This document shows, in pieces, positions 1 through 8,335 of a stretch of DNA of 16,785 nt. The notes below the pieces were generated by a model that had not been told where the DNA came from, made no database searches, and worked only from the letters and a program-made list of their open reading frames with translations. The stretch is taken from positions 1-16,785 of the forward strand of contig CAZPYA010000114.1 in the NCBI GenBank assembly GCA_964590255.1, in the 5' to 3' direction. Position 1 is the stretch's first letter. Each line of letters opens with the position of its first letter. Source of the stretch: JAKIYB01 sp964590255. Its GTDB lineage: Bacteria; Armatimonadota; Hebobacteria; CAIYQO01. The position numbers were made by a program, and so were the translations under genes.

Positions 1-477
1 GCAAGTGGGTCAGTATTGCACGCCGGTTCACACGTCTTCACCCACCATCTGATGGGTACCGGGCGTGGCGGCATCGAGTTGGCTGGCCTGTATGAATGGG
101 GCGGCAAAGATCGCAATGGTGCCGACCTGCTCGCGCAGAAACGGCCCACCTGGGCGCTGCCCATCCACCAGCTCTTCGTGAAGACCGGTGTGACGATCTT
201 CTTCCAGGGGCACGACCACCTCTTTGCCCATCAGACACTGGACGGCGTGGTCTATCAGACGCTGCCCGACCCTGCCAACCCCAACTACGTGATGAGCAAT
301 GATAATGCCTACCGCAACGGCCACAAGTTGCCGGGCTCGGGATACGTGCGCATCACCGTGACGCCGGACAAAGCCACGGTGGACTATATCCGGCAATACC
401 TGCCGAAGGATGTGACGGCTGAGCATAAGAGCGGCGAGGTAGCCTTTAGCTACACAGTGGCCGCGCATAAGCCGTAA
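1..477 (+). CDS. metallophosphoesterase, C-terminal part (gene truncated by window start)
   Basis: The frame is open from base 1 and no convincing start lies inside the window, so this is the 3' end of a longer gene. The visible C-terminal part of about 158 residues has two hallmarks of calcineurin-like phosphoesterases: the THHL segment, where a His ligates the metal, and GHDHLF, which supplies the last metal-binding histidines. It ends in a beta-rich tail. It is clearly paralogous to the complete protein at 1839-3245: both share LYEWGGK, the PIHQL-VK segment, GHDH and QTLDG in the same order. The likely role is hydrolysis of phosphomonoesters or phosphodiesters outside the cytoplasm, by analogy with the paralog, whose signal peptide is visible; this protein's own N-terminus cannot be seen. 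The stop is TAA and the next gene starts 27 bp on with a strong Shine-Dalgarno sequence, so an operon is likely. The TTG at 16 is not a credible start because it would remove most of the catalytic domain. Confidence 0.85.
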   Translation, partial: ASGSVLHAGSHVFTHHLMGTGRGGIELAGLYEWGGKDRNGADLLAQKRPTWALPIHQLFVKTGVTIFFQGHDHLFAHQTLDGVVYQTLPDPANPNYVMSNDNAYRNGHKLPGSGYVRITVTPDKATVDYIRQYLPKDVTAEHKSGEVAFSYTVAAHKP

Positions 478-504
478 CCTATATACTGTGAAAGGAGACC
501 TCCC

Positions 505-1827
505 ATGAAACGGACTCAACTTCTGATCCTGGTAATTTGCGGCCTGCTGGCCATTGGTGTGCTGGCGCAAGGCCCGCCGCCACAGCGCGACGGCAACAAT
601 CCACCGCCGCCCCGGCAGGATGGGCAACGCCCACCTAAAGGAGGACAAGGCGGTGGTGCGCAGGGCTACACCCTGGAGCAGGCGATGTCCGATCGCGCGC
701 AGTTGACGACCATCGCCTTTAACGGCCTGGCGTTCATTACCGGCGACTTTGGCGCGGCCACCTTCATCCCGCCGGGCAAGGTGTGCGACTTCTTCGGCTT
801 CCAATACATGCGCGACATCGACGCCGCCCAGCAAGGCCACAACCCGGCCTTCATGAACCGCATTGTCGGCAACGTCTACGCGAACCTGAACGACGCCCAA
901 AAGGCGCAATTCCAGGCGCTGGCCGCGGAGCAGGCGCCGCAGTTCATCGCATTGGCGCAACAGCGCTACCCGCTCATCAAGGCCTTCTATCGACAGCTCA
1001 ACGGCGAGATTCCCGCCGGCAGCGACGGCCTGAACAAGGCCGCGGTGTGCAAATACGTGGGTGACATCTTCGCCAAAGACGCCGAAATGAGCTATCGCCG
1101 TGCCGAGGTGTCGGCGAAGGTCTTCCTGTCGATGACCGACGCACAGAAGGCCGCCTTCGCGAAAATGAAGTTCGGCGACTACGCCAGTTGGGCGGACGTG
1201 GACGAAGAGGCCGCAAAGCAGGGTATCCGCGAGCACCGCGAACCATTCTACACCGTCGCCTACATGACGTACCTGAGCGAATATTTCAGTTGGACTGCCG
1301 GCAATGTGGAGGCGGACGTCTACTTCTGCCCCGAGCGCCATGGTACCTACTTCGGCGGCTTCTACATGAAGGACATGCCCGCCATGGGCAAGCGCAACTA
1401 CAACATCAGCACCTCGGTGACCGGCGACAGTGGCGAGGCGTTTGTCGAGAAGCTCTGCAGCGAAGATCAACGCAAGATCATGCTGGCGATTCCGAATCAG
1501 CAGCGCGCGGCGTTGAAGGAAGTGGTGACGGTGCGACGGGCGATGGCCGTCGAGCTGCGCAAATTCCTGGCCGGCCAGACGCCGGACAAGGCGAAGATCG
1601 TCGCCCTCGGTCGCCGCTACGGCGAGCTGGACGGCGAGATGTCCTGGTATTACACCATCGCCTTCGCGAAGGTGAATAAAACCCTCACCGCCGACCAGAA
1701 GGCGGCACTGGTGAAGCTGCGCAATCTGGATGGCTACACCAGTGCCCCCGCCTATATCTACAGCCAGGCTGTGCAGACGGCGCCGACACTGCCGAACACG
1801 GACATCTTCTTCACCGCACCGAAATAA
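505..1827 (+). CDS. secreted helical repeat protein with CpxP/Spy-like (LTxxQ-type) segments
   Basis: This is a 440-residue protein whose function I cannot name. Residues 1-22 form a Sec signal peptide (basic MKR, then a Leu/Ile/Val core ending near VLAQ). Residues 23-54 are a low-complexity Pro/Gly/Gln linker. The rest is mostly helical and looks internally duplicated. FGFQYMRDID (97-106) matches FGGFYMKDMP (283-292), and MTDAQKAAF (210-218) with GDYASW (224-229) matches LTADQKAAL (394-402) with DGYTS (409-413). A further NDAQKAQF lies at 129-136. Such (L/M)T-x-x-Q-K segments recall periplasmic CpxP/Spy chaperones, but the length and two-lobed repeat do not fit that family, so this is inference. 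There are Cys at 94, 182, 275 and 318, possibly disulfides. The start is supported by AAAGGAG about 8 nt upstream. The stop codon overlaps the ribosome binding site of the next gene (AAGGAGG), so it is co-translated with phosphoesterases on both sides. Confidence 0.82.
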   Translation: MKRTQLLILVICGLLAIGVLAQGPPPQRDGNNPPPPRQDGQRPPKGGQGGGAQGYTLEQAMSDRAQLTTIAFNGLAFITGDFGAATFIPPGKVCDFFGFQYMRDIDAAQQGHNPAFMNRIVGNVYANLNDAQKAQFQALAAEQAPQFIALAQQRYPLIKAFYRQLNGEIPAGSDGLNKAAVCKYVGDIFAKDAEMSYRRAEVSAKVFLSMTDAQKAAFAKMKFGDYASWADVDEEAAKQGIREHREPFYTVAYMTYLSEYFSWTAGNVEADVYFCPERHGTYFGGFYMKDMPAMGKRNYNISTSVTGDSGEAFVEKLCSEDQRKIMLAIPNQQRAALKEVVTVRRAMAVELRKFLAGQTPDKAKIVALGRRYGELDGEMSWYYTIAFAKVNKTLTADQKAALVKLRNLDGYTSAPAYIYSQAVQTAPTLPNTDIFFTAPK

Positions 1828-1838
1828 GGAGGACAACG

Positions 1839-3245
1839 ATGGCCGCGCGATGGATGATGTTGATCGGATGCTGCACGATGTTGGGATTGCTGTGCCTGGC
1901 CCCTCGCTTGCACGGCGCACCTGAGCCACCCCCGCCGGGTGTCTTCAATACCCAGGTGCCGGCGCATCCGGTCGACATCATCCTCGCACGGCCGACCCGC
2001 GACGCGGTGACGGTGAGCGTGCTCGCCTACGCCGACATGAATGGGTATCTGGTCTACGGCACAGAGCCGGGGAAGCTGACGCAACAGACACCGGCACAGA
2101 CATTTCGCAAGGGGCAACCCGTAGAGCTGGTGCTGACAGGGTTGATGGCGGATACGCAATACTATTATCGACTGCGCTCGGATGACACGGCGCTGGCCGA
2201 AGGTGCCTTCCACACCGCACGCCCGGTGGGCAGCCCCTTCACCTTCACCATCACCGCTGACCCACACCTGGACGAGCACACGGTGCCGGCGATCTACCTG
2301 CAGGCGTTGCGGAATGCCCGGGCCGATGCGCCGGACTTTCACATCGACCTCGGCGACACCTTCATGACGGAGAAGCACAAGTCGCGCGACTCGGCGGCGG
2401 CGCAATACTTGGCACAGCGGTATTACTTTGCGCAGATCGGTGCGCCGCTCTTTCTGACGCTGGGCAACCACGACGGCGAGACGGCGCGCGAGCAGGACGG
2501 CACGGCGGGCAGCCTGGCGGTATGGTCTAACACGATGCGAAAACGTTACTTCCCCTGCCCGGTGCCTGATGCCTTCTATACCGGCAACGCGGCAAAGCAC
2601 CCGCTGGCGGGAGAGTTGCAGAACTACTATGCATGGACGTGGGGCGACGCCCTCTTCATCGTGCTCGATCCCTTCTGGTCAACCCCGCGCCAACGCCGCG
2701 ACGAAGACAACTGGGTGCGCACACTCGACAATGAACAATACAAGTGGCTCACCCGCACGCTAGAAAAGAGCACTGCGAAATACAAGTTCATCTTTATCCA
2801 CCATCTGGTCGGCGGGTTGGACAAGGACGCGCGCGGTGGCACTGAGGCGGCAACGCTGTATGAATGGGGTGGCAAAAACGCCGATGGCACCGACGGTTTT
2901 CAGGCCCATCGCCCCGGCTGGGTCATACCCATCCACCAATTGCTAGTGAAGCACCACGTCACCGCTGTCTTCCACGGACATGACCACTTTTACAGCAAGC
3001 AAACACTGGATGGTATTATCTACCAGGAGGTGCCGCAGCCGGGGTGGCAAGGCCGATTTGATCCACAACGCATTGCAGAGTATGGGTACAAGTCAGGAGA
3101 CGTCCACGGCGGTTCCGGTCATTTACGCATCATCGTCGCGCCAGAAGGCGCGACGGTTGAGTTTGTCCGCGCCATGCCGCGCGGTGCCGAAAGCGACAGC
3201 CTGGCAGCCAGCTACACTCTGGCGCCGGGTGGCGCGGCGCGATAA
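1839..3245 (+). CDS. exported metallophosphoesterase with N-terminal purple-acid-phosphatase-like Fn3 domain
   Basis: This 468-residue enzyme is predicted to hydrolyse phosphate esters outside the cytoplasm. Residues 1-26 are a signal peptide with a likely cut after LHGA. Residues about 35-128 resemble the fibronectin-III-like N-terminal domain of purple acid phosphatases (the YLVYGTEPGKL and TQYYYRL segments are typical). The calcineurin-like catalytic domain follows with all metal-ligand motifs in order: DPH (141-143), GD (172-173), GNHD (209-212), IHH (320-322) and GHDH (380-383). A C-terminal beta tail ends the protein. The ATG is chosen because GGAGG lies 6 nt upstream, overlapping the end of the preceding gene (11-bp gap). 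It is a paralog of the truncated gene at the window start, which suggests local duplication around the Spy-like gene. The substrate cannot be told from sequence. A lipoprotein reading (Cys11) was considered but the preceding hydrophobic stretch is too short. Confidence 0.9.
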   Translation: MAARWMMLIGCCTMLGLLCLAPRLHGAPEPPPPGVFNTQVPAHPVDIILARPTRDAVTVSVLAYADMNGYLVYGTEPGKLTQQTPAQTFRKGQPVELVLTGLMADTQYYYRLRSDDTALAEGAFHTARPVGSPFTFTITADPHLDEHTVPAIYLQALRNARADAPDFHIDLGDTFMTEKHKSRDSAAAQYLAQRYYFAQIGAPLFLTLGNHDGETAREQDGTAGSLAVWSNTMRKRYFPCPVPDAFYTGNAAKHPLAGELQNYYAWTWGDALFIVLDPFWSTPRQRRDEDNWVRTLDNEQYKWLTRTLEKSTAKYKFIFIHHLVGGLDKDARGGTEAATLYEWGGKNADGTDGFQAHRPGWVIPIHQLLVKHHVTAVFHGHDHFYSKQTLDGIIYQEVPQPGWQGRFDPQRIAEYGYKSGDVHGGSGHLRIIVAPEGATVEFVRAMPRGAESDSLAASYTLAPGGAAR

Positions 3246-3323
3246 CGCGGCGCCGTGCCCATACCCGCACATCCCGCCCGCTTCCCCCACCCGCTTGCGG
3301 GTATTTCAATCGGGGGTGTCATC

Positions 3324-4196
3324 ATGGATGTCGCGGGGAACTGGCTGAATCAACTGTTCTGGCTCTTTATTATCCTCTCGTTTTTGTGGCCGGTGGTGCG
3401 GCAGCGAATGCTGGAGGGGGCGCGAGCGCGGATGATCCACCTGCTGCAGCACCGGCGCGGCACGCGGGTGATCGTGCTCATCCACCGGCAGGAGTCGATG
3501 GCGCTCTTCGGGCTGCCGTTTTACCGCTACATCACCATCGAGGACAGCGAGCAGGTGCTGCGCGCCATCCGGCTGACGCCGTCGGACGTGCCCATCGACC
3601 TCATTTTGCACACGCCGGGCGGGCTGGTGCTGGCCAGCGAGCAGATCGCCATGGCGCTGCGCGCGCACCCGGCGCCGGTGACGATTTTTGTGCCGCACTA
3701 CGCCATGTCCGGCGGCACGATGATCGCGCTGGCGGCGAACAACATCGTGATGGATCCCAACGCCGTACTCGGCCCGGTGGATCCACAACTCGGTGAGTTC
3801 CCGGCGGCGTCGATTATTTCGGTGGTGGAGACGAAGCGACCAAAGGACATCGACGACCGCACACTGATGATGGCAGACATGGCGCGCAAGGCGGTGGTGC
3901 AGGTGCGCGACGTGCTGGTGCTGCTGCTAAGCGCGCATTTTGACATGACGAAGGCCAACGAGCTGGCTGCGACCCTCAGCGAGGGCCGCTGGACGCACGA
4001 CTACCCTATCACCGTGAGCCAGGCGCGTGATATGGGTTTCACCATCTCGACCAATCTGCCGCTGGAAGTCTACATGCTGATGGACATGTATCCGCAGCCC
4101 AACCAGCGCCGTCCCAGCGTGGAATACGTGCCGCTGCCGTATGTGCCGAAGCCAGTGCCGACCGAGCGGGGACGGACGCGGCGGCTGAAAGATTGA
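3324..4196 (+). CDS. SDH-family (ClpP-fold) membrane serine protease
   Basis: This 290-residue protein belongs to the serine dehydrogenase proteinase-like family (Pfam SDH_protease), relatives of ClpP and SppA. Residues about 8-26 form one N-terminal membrane helix. The crotonase/ClpP-like core follows: ILHTPGG (94-100) forms the oxyanion region, HYAMSGG (125-131) carries the predicted nucleophile Ser129, and MDPNAVLGPVDPQLG (143-157) is a strongly conserved family motif. The C-terminus is a Pro/Arg-rich tail. A role in membrane protein quality control is inferred from the fold; members are poorly characterised. The ATG at 3324 is preferred over an upstream GTG at 3255 because it has a G-run (3312-3316) at good spacing and places the membrane helix at the N-terminus; the extra residues would be a Pro-rich non-signal stretch. 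The gap of 78 bp to the phosphoesterase gene holds a small hairpin (3289-3302). The gene ends only 3 bp from the end of the convergent large gene. Confidence 0.9.
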   Translation: MDVAGNWLNQLFWLFIILSFLWPVVRQRMLEGARARMIHLLQHRRGTRVIVLIHRQESMALFGLPFYRYITIEDSEQVLRAIRLTPSDVPIDLILHTPGGLVLASEQIAMALRAHPAPVTIFVPHYAMSGGTMIALAANNIVMDPNAVLGPVDPQLGEFPAASIISVVETKRPKDIDDRTLMMADMARKAVVQVRDVLVLLLSAHFDMTKANELAATLSEGRWTHDYPITVSQARDMGFTISTNLPLEVYMLMDMYPQPNQRRPSVEYVPLPYVPKPVPTERGRTRRLKD

Positions 4197-4199
4197 CCG

Positions 4200-7100
4200 T
4201 TAGAAATCTTTATCTACCGGCGTCTCCGGCGTACCGGTGGCGATGGTTTCGCCTTTCAGCTTCAGGTAGGTGCCGCCGATCATCAGCACATGGCGTGACG
4301 GCGTTTTCCCGGTAATGATCGTCACCTGCGCCTGACGGGCGTCCGTCTCGATGTCGCCGGCTCTGACGGAGTCGCCGGTGTCGTTGAGCACCACCCAGTC
4401 CTCGCGGTCTTTGAGGGCGGTGATACGCAGCACCGTGAGAACCGGGGTGTCCGCCAGCGTCGTAACGCCAGCGGCTACCTCGGTGGGGTTGACGACCGGG
4501 GCGTGCGGCAGCAGCAGCGTGGTGACGTGGCGGCGCTCGCCGGCTTTCATCATGCCTTTCCAGGCATAGCGCAGGCGCAGCGGCAACACGCGCCAGGGTT
4601 GATCCTCGTAGCGGTTCAGCATCTCCAGCGTGCAGCCCGGCTGCGGCGGATGATAGACCAACAGATCGCGCGCGGGGTTCTTCCAGCGGTGCAGGCCGCC
4701 GCCGGTGCCCAGCCCGGTGAGGAAGAGCGACGGGATGGCCGTCACCGCCCAGTTGGCGCCGTAGACGGGGTGTACCTGCTGCGCCTGCCAGCACGGTCCC
4801 AGCCGGCAAAGCAGGTTGTCGCGCATAATGACGGTATCCTTCACCAGCAGGTATCCGTTGCGCGCGAAGAACACCTGCCGCTCGGTATCGGCTGGAAAGC
4901 CGCCGTAATTCGCCACGGCCACCCGCGCCACAGTGGCGGTTTTCGTGTCCTGGAACAGCGGCACCGTCGTTTTCGGCGTGCGCTTCAGGTACAGCGTGCC
5001 TTCCAGATCCTCGATGAGTAGCACGTTGTGCAGATCGAGCGTTTTATCCATGTAGCCCTGATCACAGGCGAGCACTGTCTCCTTATCCATCAGCGCCACC
5101 AGGTTCGTCGGCTGGCCGGGGACGTTATGGTCCGCGTCGTCGCAGGCATCGATCATCGCCCACAGGCCGCCATCGGTTTCGTCGCTTTTCAGGATCAGCT
5201 TATCCGGCACGTCACGCGGGCCGGGGATAAAAAAGTAGGAAAAGGAGCCCAGGTCCATCTTTTGCCCCATCTTCATGGGAAGGTTCTCTTTGCGGGTGAG
5301 CAGCCGCGACTGGGCGCCCAGCGGCGCTTCTTTCACCGTGTCGTCGGCCACCATATGCGCCAGCATCGCGCCGTGTACCATGGTATCGTATTCAAAGTGG
5401 TAGTCGCGCACGTCGACGCTGTGGTTGATCATGTAGTCGAAGGCGCGGTGGGCGGCGGTTTTGAAGCGGCCGTCGCGCGTTTTCGTCGCCAGATACTCCA
5501 TGAAGAAAATGTAATACCCCTGCGCGGTGGACCAGCCGTTGGTGTTGCCGTGGTGCGGCACCGCGCCATTCGGAGCGATGGTGTAGAGCATGCGCTCCCA
5601 CAGCTTGCGCGCTTCCGGGTCGGTGAAGATCTCATGCTTTTCGCCGGTAAGGTAGGCAACCTTCATCACGATCGACATCCACAGCGCGCGGTAGCTGGTG
5701 TCGTTGTAGGAGGTGTCGCGATACTGCCACCAGTCATTCCAGGTGAGATCGAAGTATTTCGTAAACAGCTCTTTTTCGGGGATGTCCGGATACGCGCGGG
5801 CGGCGTACCAGCGCGCGGTCGCCGGCCCCAACGAGGAATGGCCGGTGCCGCGGCGGTAGGGCGCGGCGTTCCAGTCATACGAGCCCACGCAGGCGTTGCG
5901 CGCGGAAAGAAGGAGGTAGTCGCGGATGCGCGGCTCATCGGCGGCGATGAGCTGTCCGCTCTCGCGCATGAATTGCACCATCATCCACAGGTTTTCGGTA
6001 TGCACCCAGCCATACTGGCCATTATTGTCGCGCGCCCACTTGTACCCCGCCTCAAACGAATCTTTTGCGAAGGTGCCAAAGAACGGGTCTTTCGTCTCAC
6101 GATACAGGTAGGCGGCAATCATGCCGTAATCCGGTCCATATTTCCAGGCGTCTTTCGATAGGAGTTTATACGCGGTCATCGTCGTCCGCGACATGTCGAT
6201 GACGAACTTCAGGTAGTCGTCCTTCGTCACGCTTTTCATGGTTGGCGGGCGCTCAAGCTTTTGCACGCGCGACATATCCGGCATCGAGAGCGTCGCGGGC
6301 AGATTCACCGCGGCGGCACGGCGTTCCACCACCAGGCGGGTGCTGTCATCGGCGTATGCCTTCGTGCCGACTTTGGTGAGCAGCCGCACGGTATATGCGC
6401 CGGGCGCCAGGGAGTTGGCATTCGCTTCCACCAGCGCGGCCAGCCGTCGGCCCGGCCTCACCGGCAGGTTCGCGGGGATGTCCAGTGCGGTAGCGCCGTC
6501 AGCAGTGAGAATTTTCACCCCCTGGAAGAGCACCTCCGGACGCTGTGCGTCGAGCAGCGCCTTCACATACAGACGGCGGACGCCATCCTCGTCCTGCGTG
6601 GAGGCGACGACGCTGCCGCCGGCGCCGTCACGCAGCAGACACAACGAGCCCCAGGAGGCCGACCCAGCGGAACCCAGCCGCCAGATGAGCTGGCCGAAGG
6701 CATCCTTTGCCGGCGTGCCGGGGTCCTGGTCGATAAGCAGCATAGAGCAATGAAAGCGGTCGCCGGGCAGCGGCCGCAGGTAACCCATGGCGGGCAGATC
6801 GATGGCGGCTTCCAATATGTAGCCGCCGGGCACGTGGCGGACGACGTAGCGCGATTCCCCCGGCAGCGGGCGCGGGACGCCGCCGGGCTGGCAGTAGGTC
6901 AATCCCAGGCAGGCATACGACTCCACCTTCGGATCGCGGCGGTATTCCGTGCCGTAGCGACCCGATAACAGCAAGCCGTCCGGCGCCTTCAGGTAGACCA
7001 TCAGCCCGTCGTGGGCCCACGGCGCGCCATACCCCTTCTTCGCGTCGATGGACGCCAGCTTATCGTCGCGCACTTCGGCGGCGATATAGAGGAACCGGCC

Positions 7101-7370
7101 GTCCCAGCAGCAGGCGACGCGGCCGGAGCAGTCGGCGTCGCCGCCGACGATTTCCGGGCCCGCGGCAACCGCGTCACCGAGGTGGGCTTTATCCAGCACG
7201 ATGGGGAACGGCTGGTCGGCCCAGTCATCCAGCTTGCCGTCCACCAGGATGGCCCGCGGGGGCTGGCCGCACCAGAGCGTGGGGCCGGGTTCGGCGGCGG
7301 TGACGGTCCACTGCGCCAGGGCCGGCGCCAGGCCGCACAGCAATAGAAGCAAGCCGATGGGGGCACGCAT
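4200..7370 (-). CDS. large exported CBM9-like / heparinase II-III-like protein (putative polysaccharide lyase)
   Basis: This predicted protein has 1056 residues. Residues 1-20 are a clear signal peptide (MRAPIG, a Leu-rich core, then PALAQ). Residues about 40-245 match the CBM9-like carbohydrate-binding fold (ILVDGKLDDW at 41-50, WDGRFLYIAAEV at 89-100, YILEAAIDLP at 184-193). Residues about 265-350 look like an Ig-type domain. Residues about 385-680 are an all-helical, Trp/Tyr-rich region fitting an (alpha/alpha) toroid. Residues about 705-1056 are a beta-sandwich whose DADHN and CDQGY plus HN (745-782) resemble the C-terminal domain of heparinase II/III lyases. Degradation of an acidic polysaccharide outside the cell is therefore plausible, but catalytic residues cannot be assigned. 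An ATG at 7505 would add 45 residues before the signal peptide; the ATG at 7370 has GGAGGT (7376-7381, minus strand) 5 nt upstream and puts the signal peptide first. It is divergent from mreC with a 72-bp gap and has many Cys (83-88 region, 160, 208, 244). Confidence 0.85.
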   Translation of the reverse strand: MRAPIGLLLLLCGLAPALAQWTVTAAEPGPTLWCGQPPRAILVDGKLDDWADQPFPIVLDKAHLGDAVAAGPEIVGGDADCSGRVACCWDGRFLYIAAEVRDDKLASIDAKKGYGAPWAHDGLMVYLKAPDGLLLSGRYGTEYRRDPKVESYACLGLTYCQPGGVPRPLPGESRYVVRHVPGGYILEAAIDLPAMGYLRPLPGDRFHCSMLLIDQDPGTPAKDAFGQLIWRLGSAGSASWGSLCLLRDGAGGSVVASTQDEDGVRRLYVKALLDAQRPEVLFQGVKILTADGATALDIPANLPVRPGRRLAALVEANANSLAPGAYTVRLLTKVGTKAYADDSTRLVVERRAAAVNLPATLSMPDMSRVQKLERPPTMKSVTKDDYLKFVIDMSRTTMTAYKLLSKDAWKYGPDYGMIAAYLYRETKDPFFGTFAKDSFEAGYKWARDNNGQYGWVHTENLWMMVQFMRESGQLIAADEPRIRDYLLLSARNACVGSYDWNAAPYRRGTGHSSLGPATARWYAARAYPDIPEKELFTKYFDLTWNDWWQYRDTSYNDTSYRALWMSIVMKVAYLTGEKHEIFTDPEARKLWERMLYTIAPNGAVPHHGNTNGWSTAQGYYIFFMEYLATKTRDGRFKTAAHRAFDYMINHSVDVRDYHFEYDTMVHGAMLAHMVADDTVKEAPLGAQSRLLTRKENLPMKMGQKMDLGSFSYFFIPGPRDVPDKLILKSDETDGGLWAMIDACDDADHNVPGQPTNLVALMDKETVLACDQGYMDKTLDLHNVLLIEDLEGTLYLKRTPKTTVPLFQDTKTATVARVAVANYGGFPADTERQVFFARNGYLLVKDTVIMRDNLLCRLGPCWQAQQVHPVYGANWAVTAIPSLFLTGLGTGGGLHRWKNPARDLLVYHPPQPGCTLEMLNRYEDQPWRVLPLRLRYAWKGMMKAGERRHVTTLLLPHAPVVNPTEVAAGVTTLADTPVLTVLRITALKDREDWVVLNDTGDSVRAGDIETDARQAQVTIITGKTPSRHVLMIGGTYLKLKGETIATGTPETPVDKDF

Positions 7371-7442
7371 GCGCCACCTCCGCGGGAAGCATTTTCTGTA
7401 TCTTTCGCCGGGGATGGGCAAAGCCCTGTCGCCGGCGGACGG

Positions 7443-8282
7443 ATGCTGAAAAAAGGAAGCGTCTCCCCCACGGAGAAAAATAATGACGTGCGTTCGCGAC
7501 GACACATCGCCCGCCGGCGCCAGATGCTCGCACTGGTGATCGGTTTGCTGCTGGTGCTGGGAGTGCTGAGCTTCTGGCAGGCGCGGTCACGCCGGGCGGG
7601 CACCCGTGCGCCGTTTGAGCGCTTTCTGGCGGAGTTCATCGCCCCGGCTCAGCAGATGGCGGGCGCGGTGCGCAATGCCGCCACGCCTGACCCCGATTAT
7701 CCCCTCACCCCCGTCGGCCTGGAGCGCCTGCGCGCCGCCGAAGAGGAGAATCGCCTGCTGCGCAAGCTGCTGCAACTGCGCGATACTACAGCGGCTACCG
7801 CCTTCGTCGCCGAGGTGATCGCCCGCGAGACGAACCCGTGGGCGGGCTACCTGACGCTGGACAAGGGCAGCGTCGACGGCGTTGAGCCGCGCATGGCGGT
7901 GTTAACCCCCGACGGTGTGCTCGGGCAGATTACCGAAGTGAATCTGCACACGGCGAAGGTGCTGCTGCTCACCGACGGCGCCAGCGGCATCGGCGCCGTG
8001 ACCCCGCGCGGCAAGGCGTTTGGCGTGGTGAAGGGCGATACGCACGGCCGCTGCCGCGTCGCCTATGTCCCCGGCACCGCCGACGTGCTGCCCGGCGACA
8101 CCGTAGTCACGTCTGGCGAAAGCCAGGTGTTCATCAAAGGCCTGCGCCTGGGCACGGTGGACGACGTGAAACCGGACACCGCCCAGTCCGCGCGCATCGT
8201 CATCATGCGCCCCGCCGCCAATCCCGCGACCGCGAAACACGTGCTGCTGGTGAAGTATCAGTTGCCGAATGGGGTAGAGTAG
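7443..8282 (+). CDS. mreC: rod shape-determining protein MreC
   Basis: This is a 279-residue MreC, the bitopic membrane protein that links the MreB cytoskeleton and the elongation peptidoglycan synthases. Residues 19-27 are strongly basic, 28-45 form the single membrane helix, and 91-113 form the short coiled coil (ERLRAAEEENRLLRKLL). The beta-barrel domain follows with the family signature GYLTLDKGSVDGV (135-147), then AVLTPDGVLGQI (152-163) and LLLTDGASGIGA (174-185). The length is normal for the family. No strong ribosome binding site precedes the ATG at 7443, so a later start such as GTG 7488, with GGAG upstream, is possible; both keep the membrane helix. No mreB, mreD or penicillin-binding protein gene is adjacent: the neighbours are a divergent lyase-like gene and a convergent peptidase gene. 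It ends in TAG, which shows that amber is a normal terminator in this genome. Confidence 0.93.
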   Translation: MLKKGSVSPTEKNNDVRSRRHIARRRQMLALVIGLLLVLGVLSFWQARSRRAGTRAPFERFLAEFIAPAQQMAGAVRNAATPDPDYPLTPVGLERLRAAEEENRLLRKLLQLRDTTAATAFVAEVIARETNPWAGYLTLDKGSVDGVEPRMAVLTPDGVLGQITEVNLHTAKVLLLTDGASGIGAVTPRGKAFGVVKGDTHGRCRVAYVPGTADVLPGDTVVTSGESQVFIKGLRLGTVDDVKPDTAQSARIVIMRPAANPATAKHVLLVKYQLPNGVE

Positions 8283-8335
8283 GGTATTTCGGCGTATGCG
8301 AAGCGCGACTTTGCTCGGTTTTCACACGGTGTTGG

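Noticed and set aside
28..1929. 633-codon open frame on the minus strand
   Set aside because: It is antisense to three plus-strand genes with signal peptides, family motifs and ribosome binding sites; its translation is low-complexity Arg/His/Val-rich with no domain, as expected for a GC-rich shadow frame.
3289..3302. ACCCGC-TT-GCGGGT hairpin as terminator of the first operon
   Set aside because: The 2-nt loop is too tight for the full stem and no T run follows, so the SDH protease gene may well be read through from upstream.
5028..6161. 377-codon open frame on the plus strand
   Set aside because: It is antisense to the helical region of the large CBM9/lyase-like gene and shows no recognisable motif.
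7371..7505. 45-codon N-terminal extension of the large minus-strand gene
   Set aside because: It overlaps the start of mreC, has no signal character, and would bury the signal peptide that begins at 7370 behind a good ribosome binding site.
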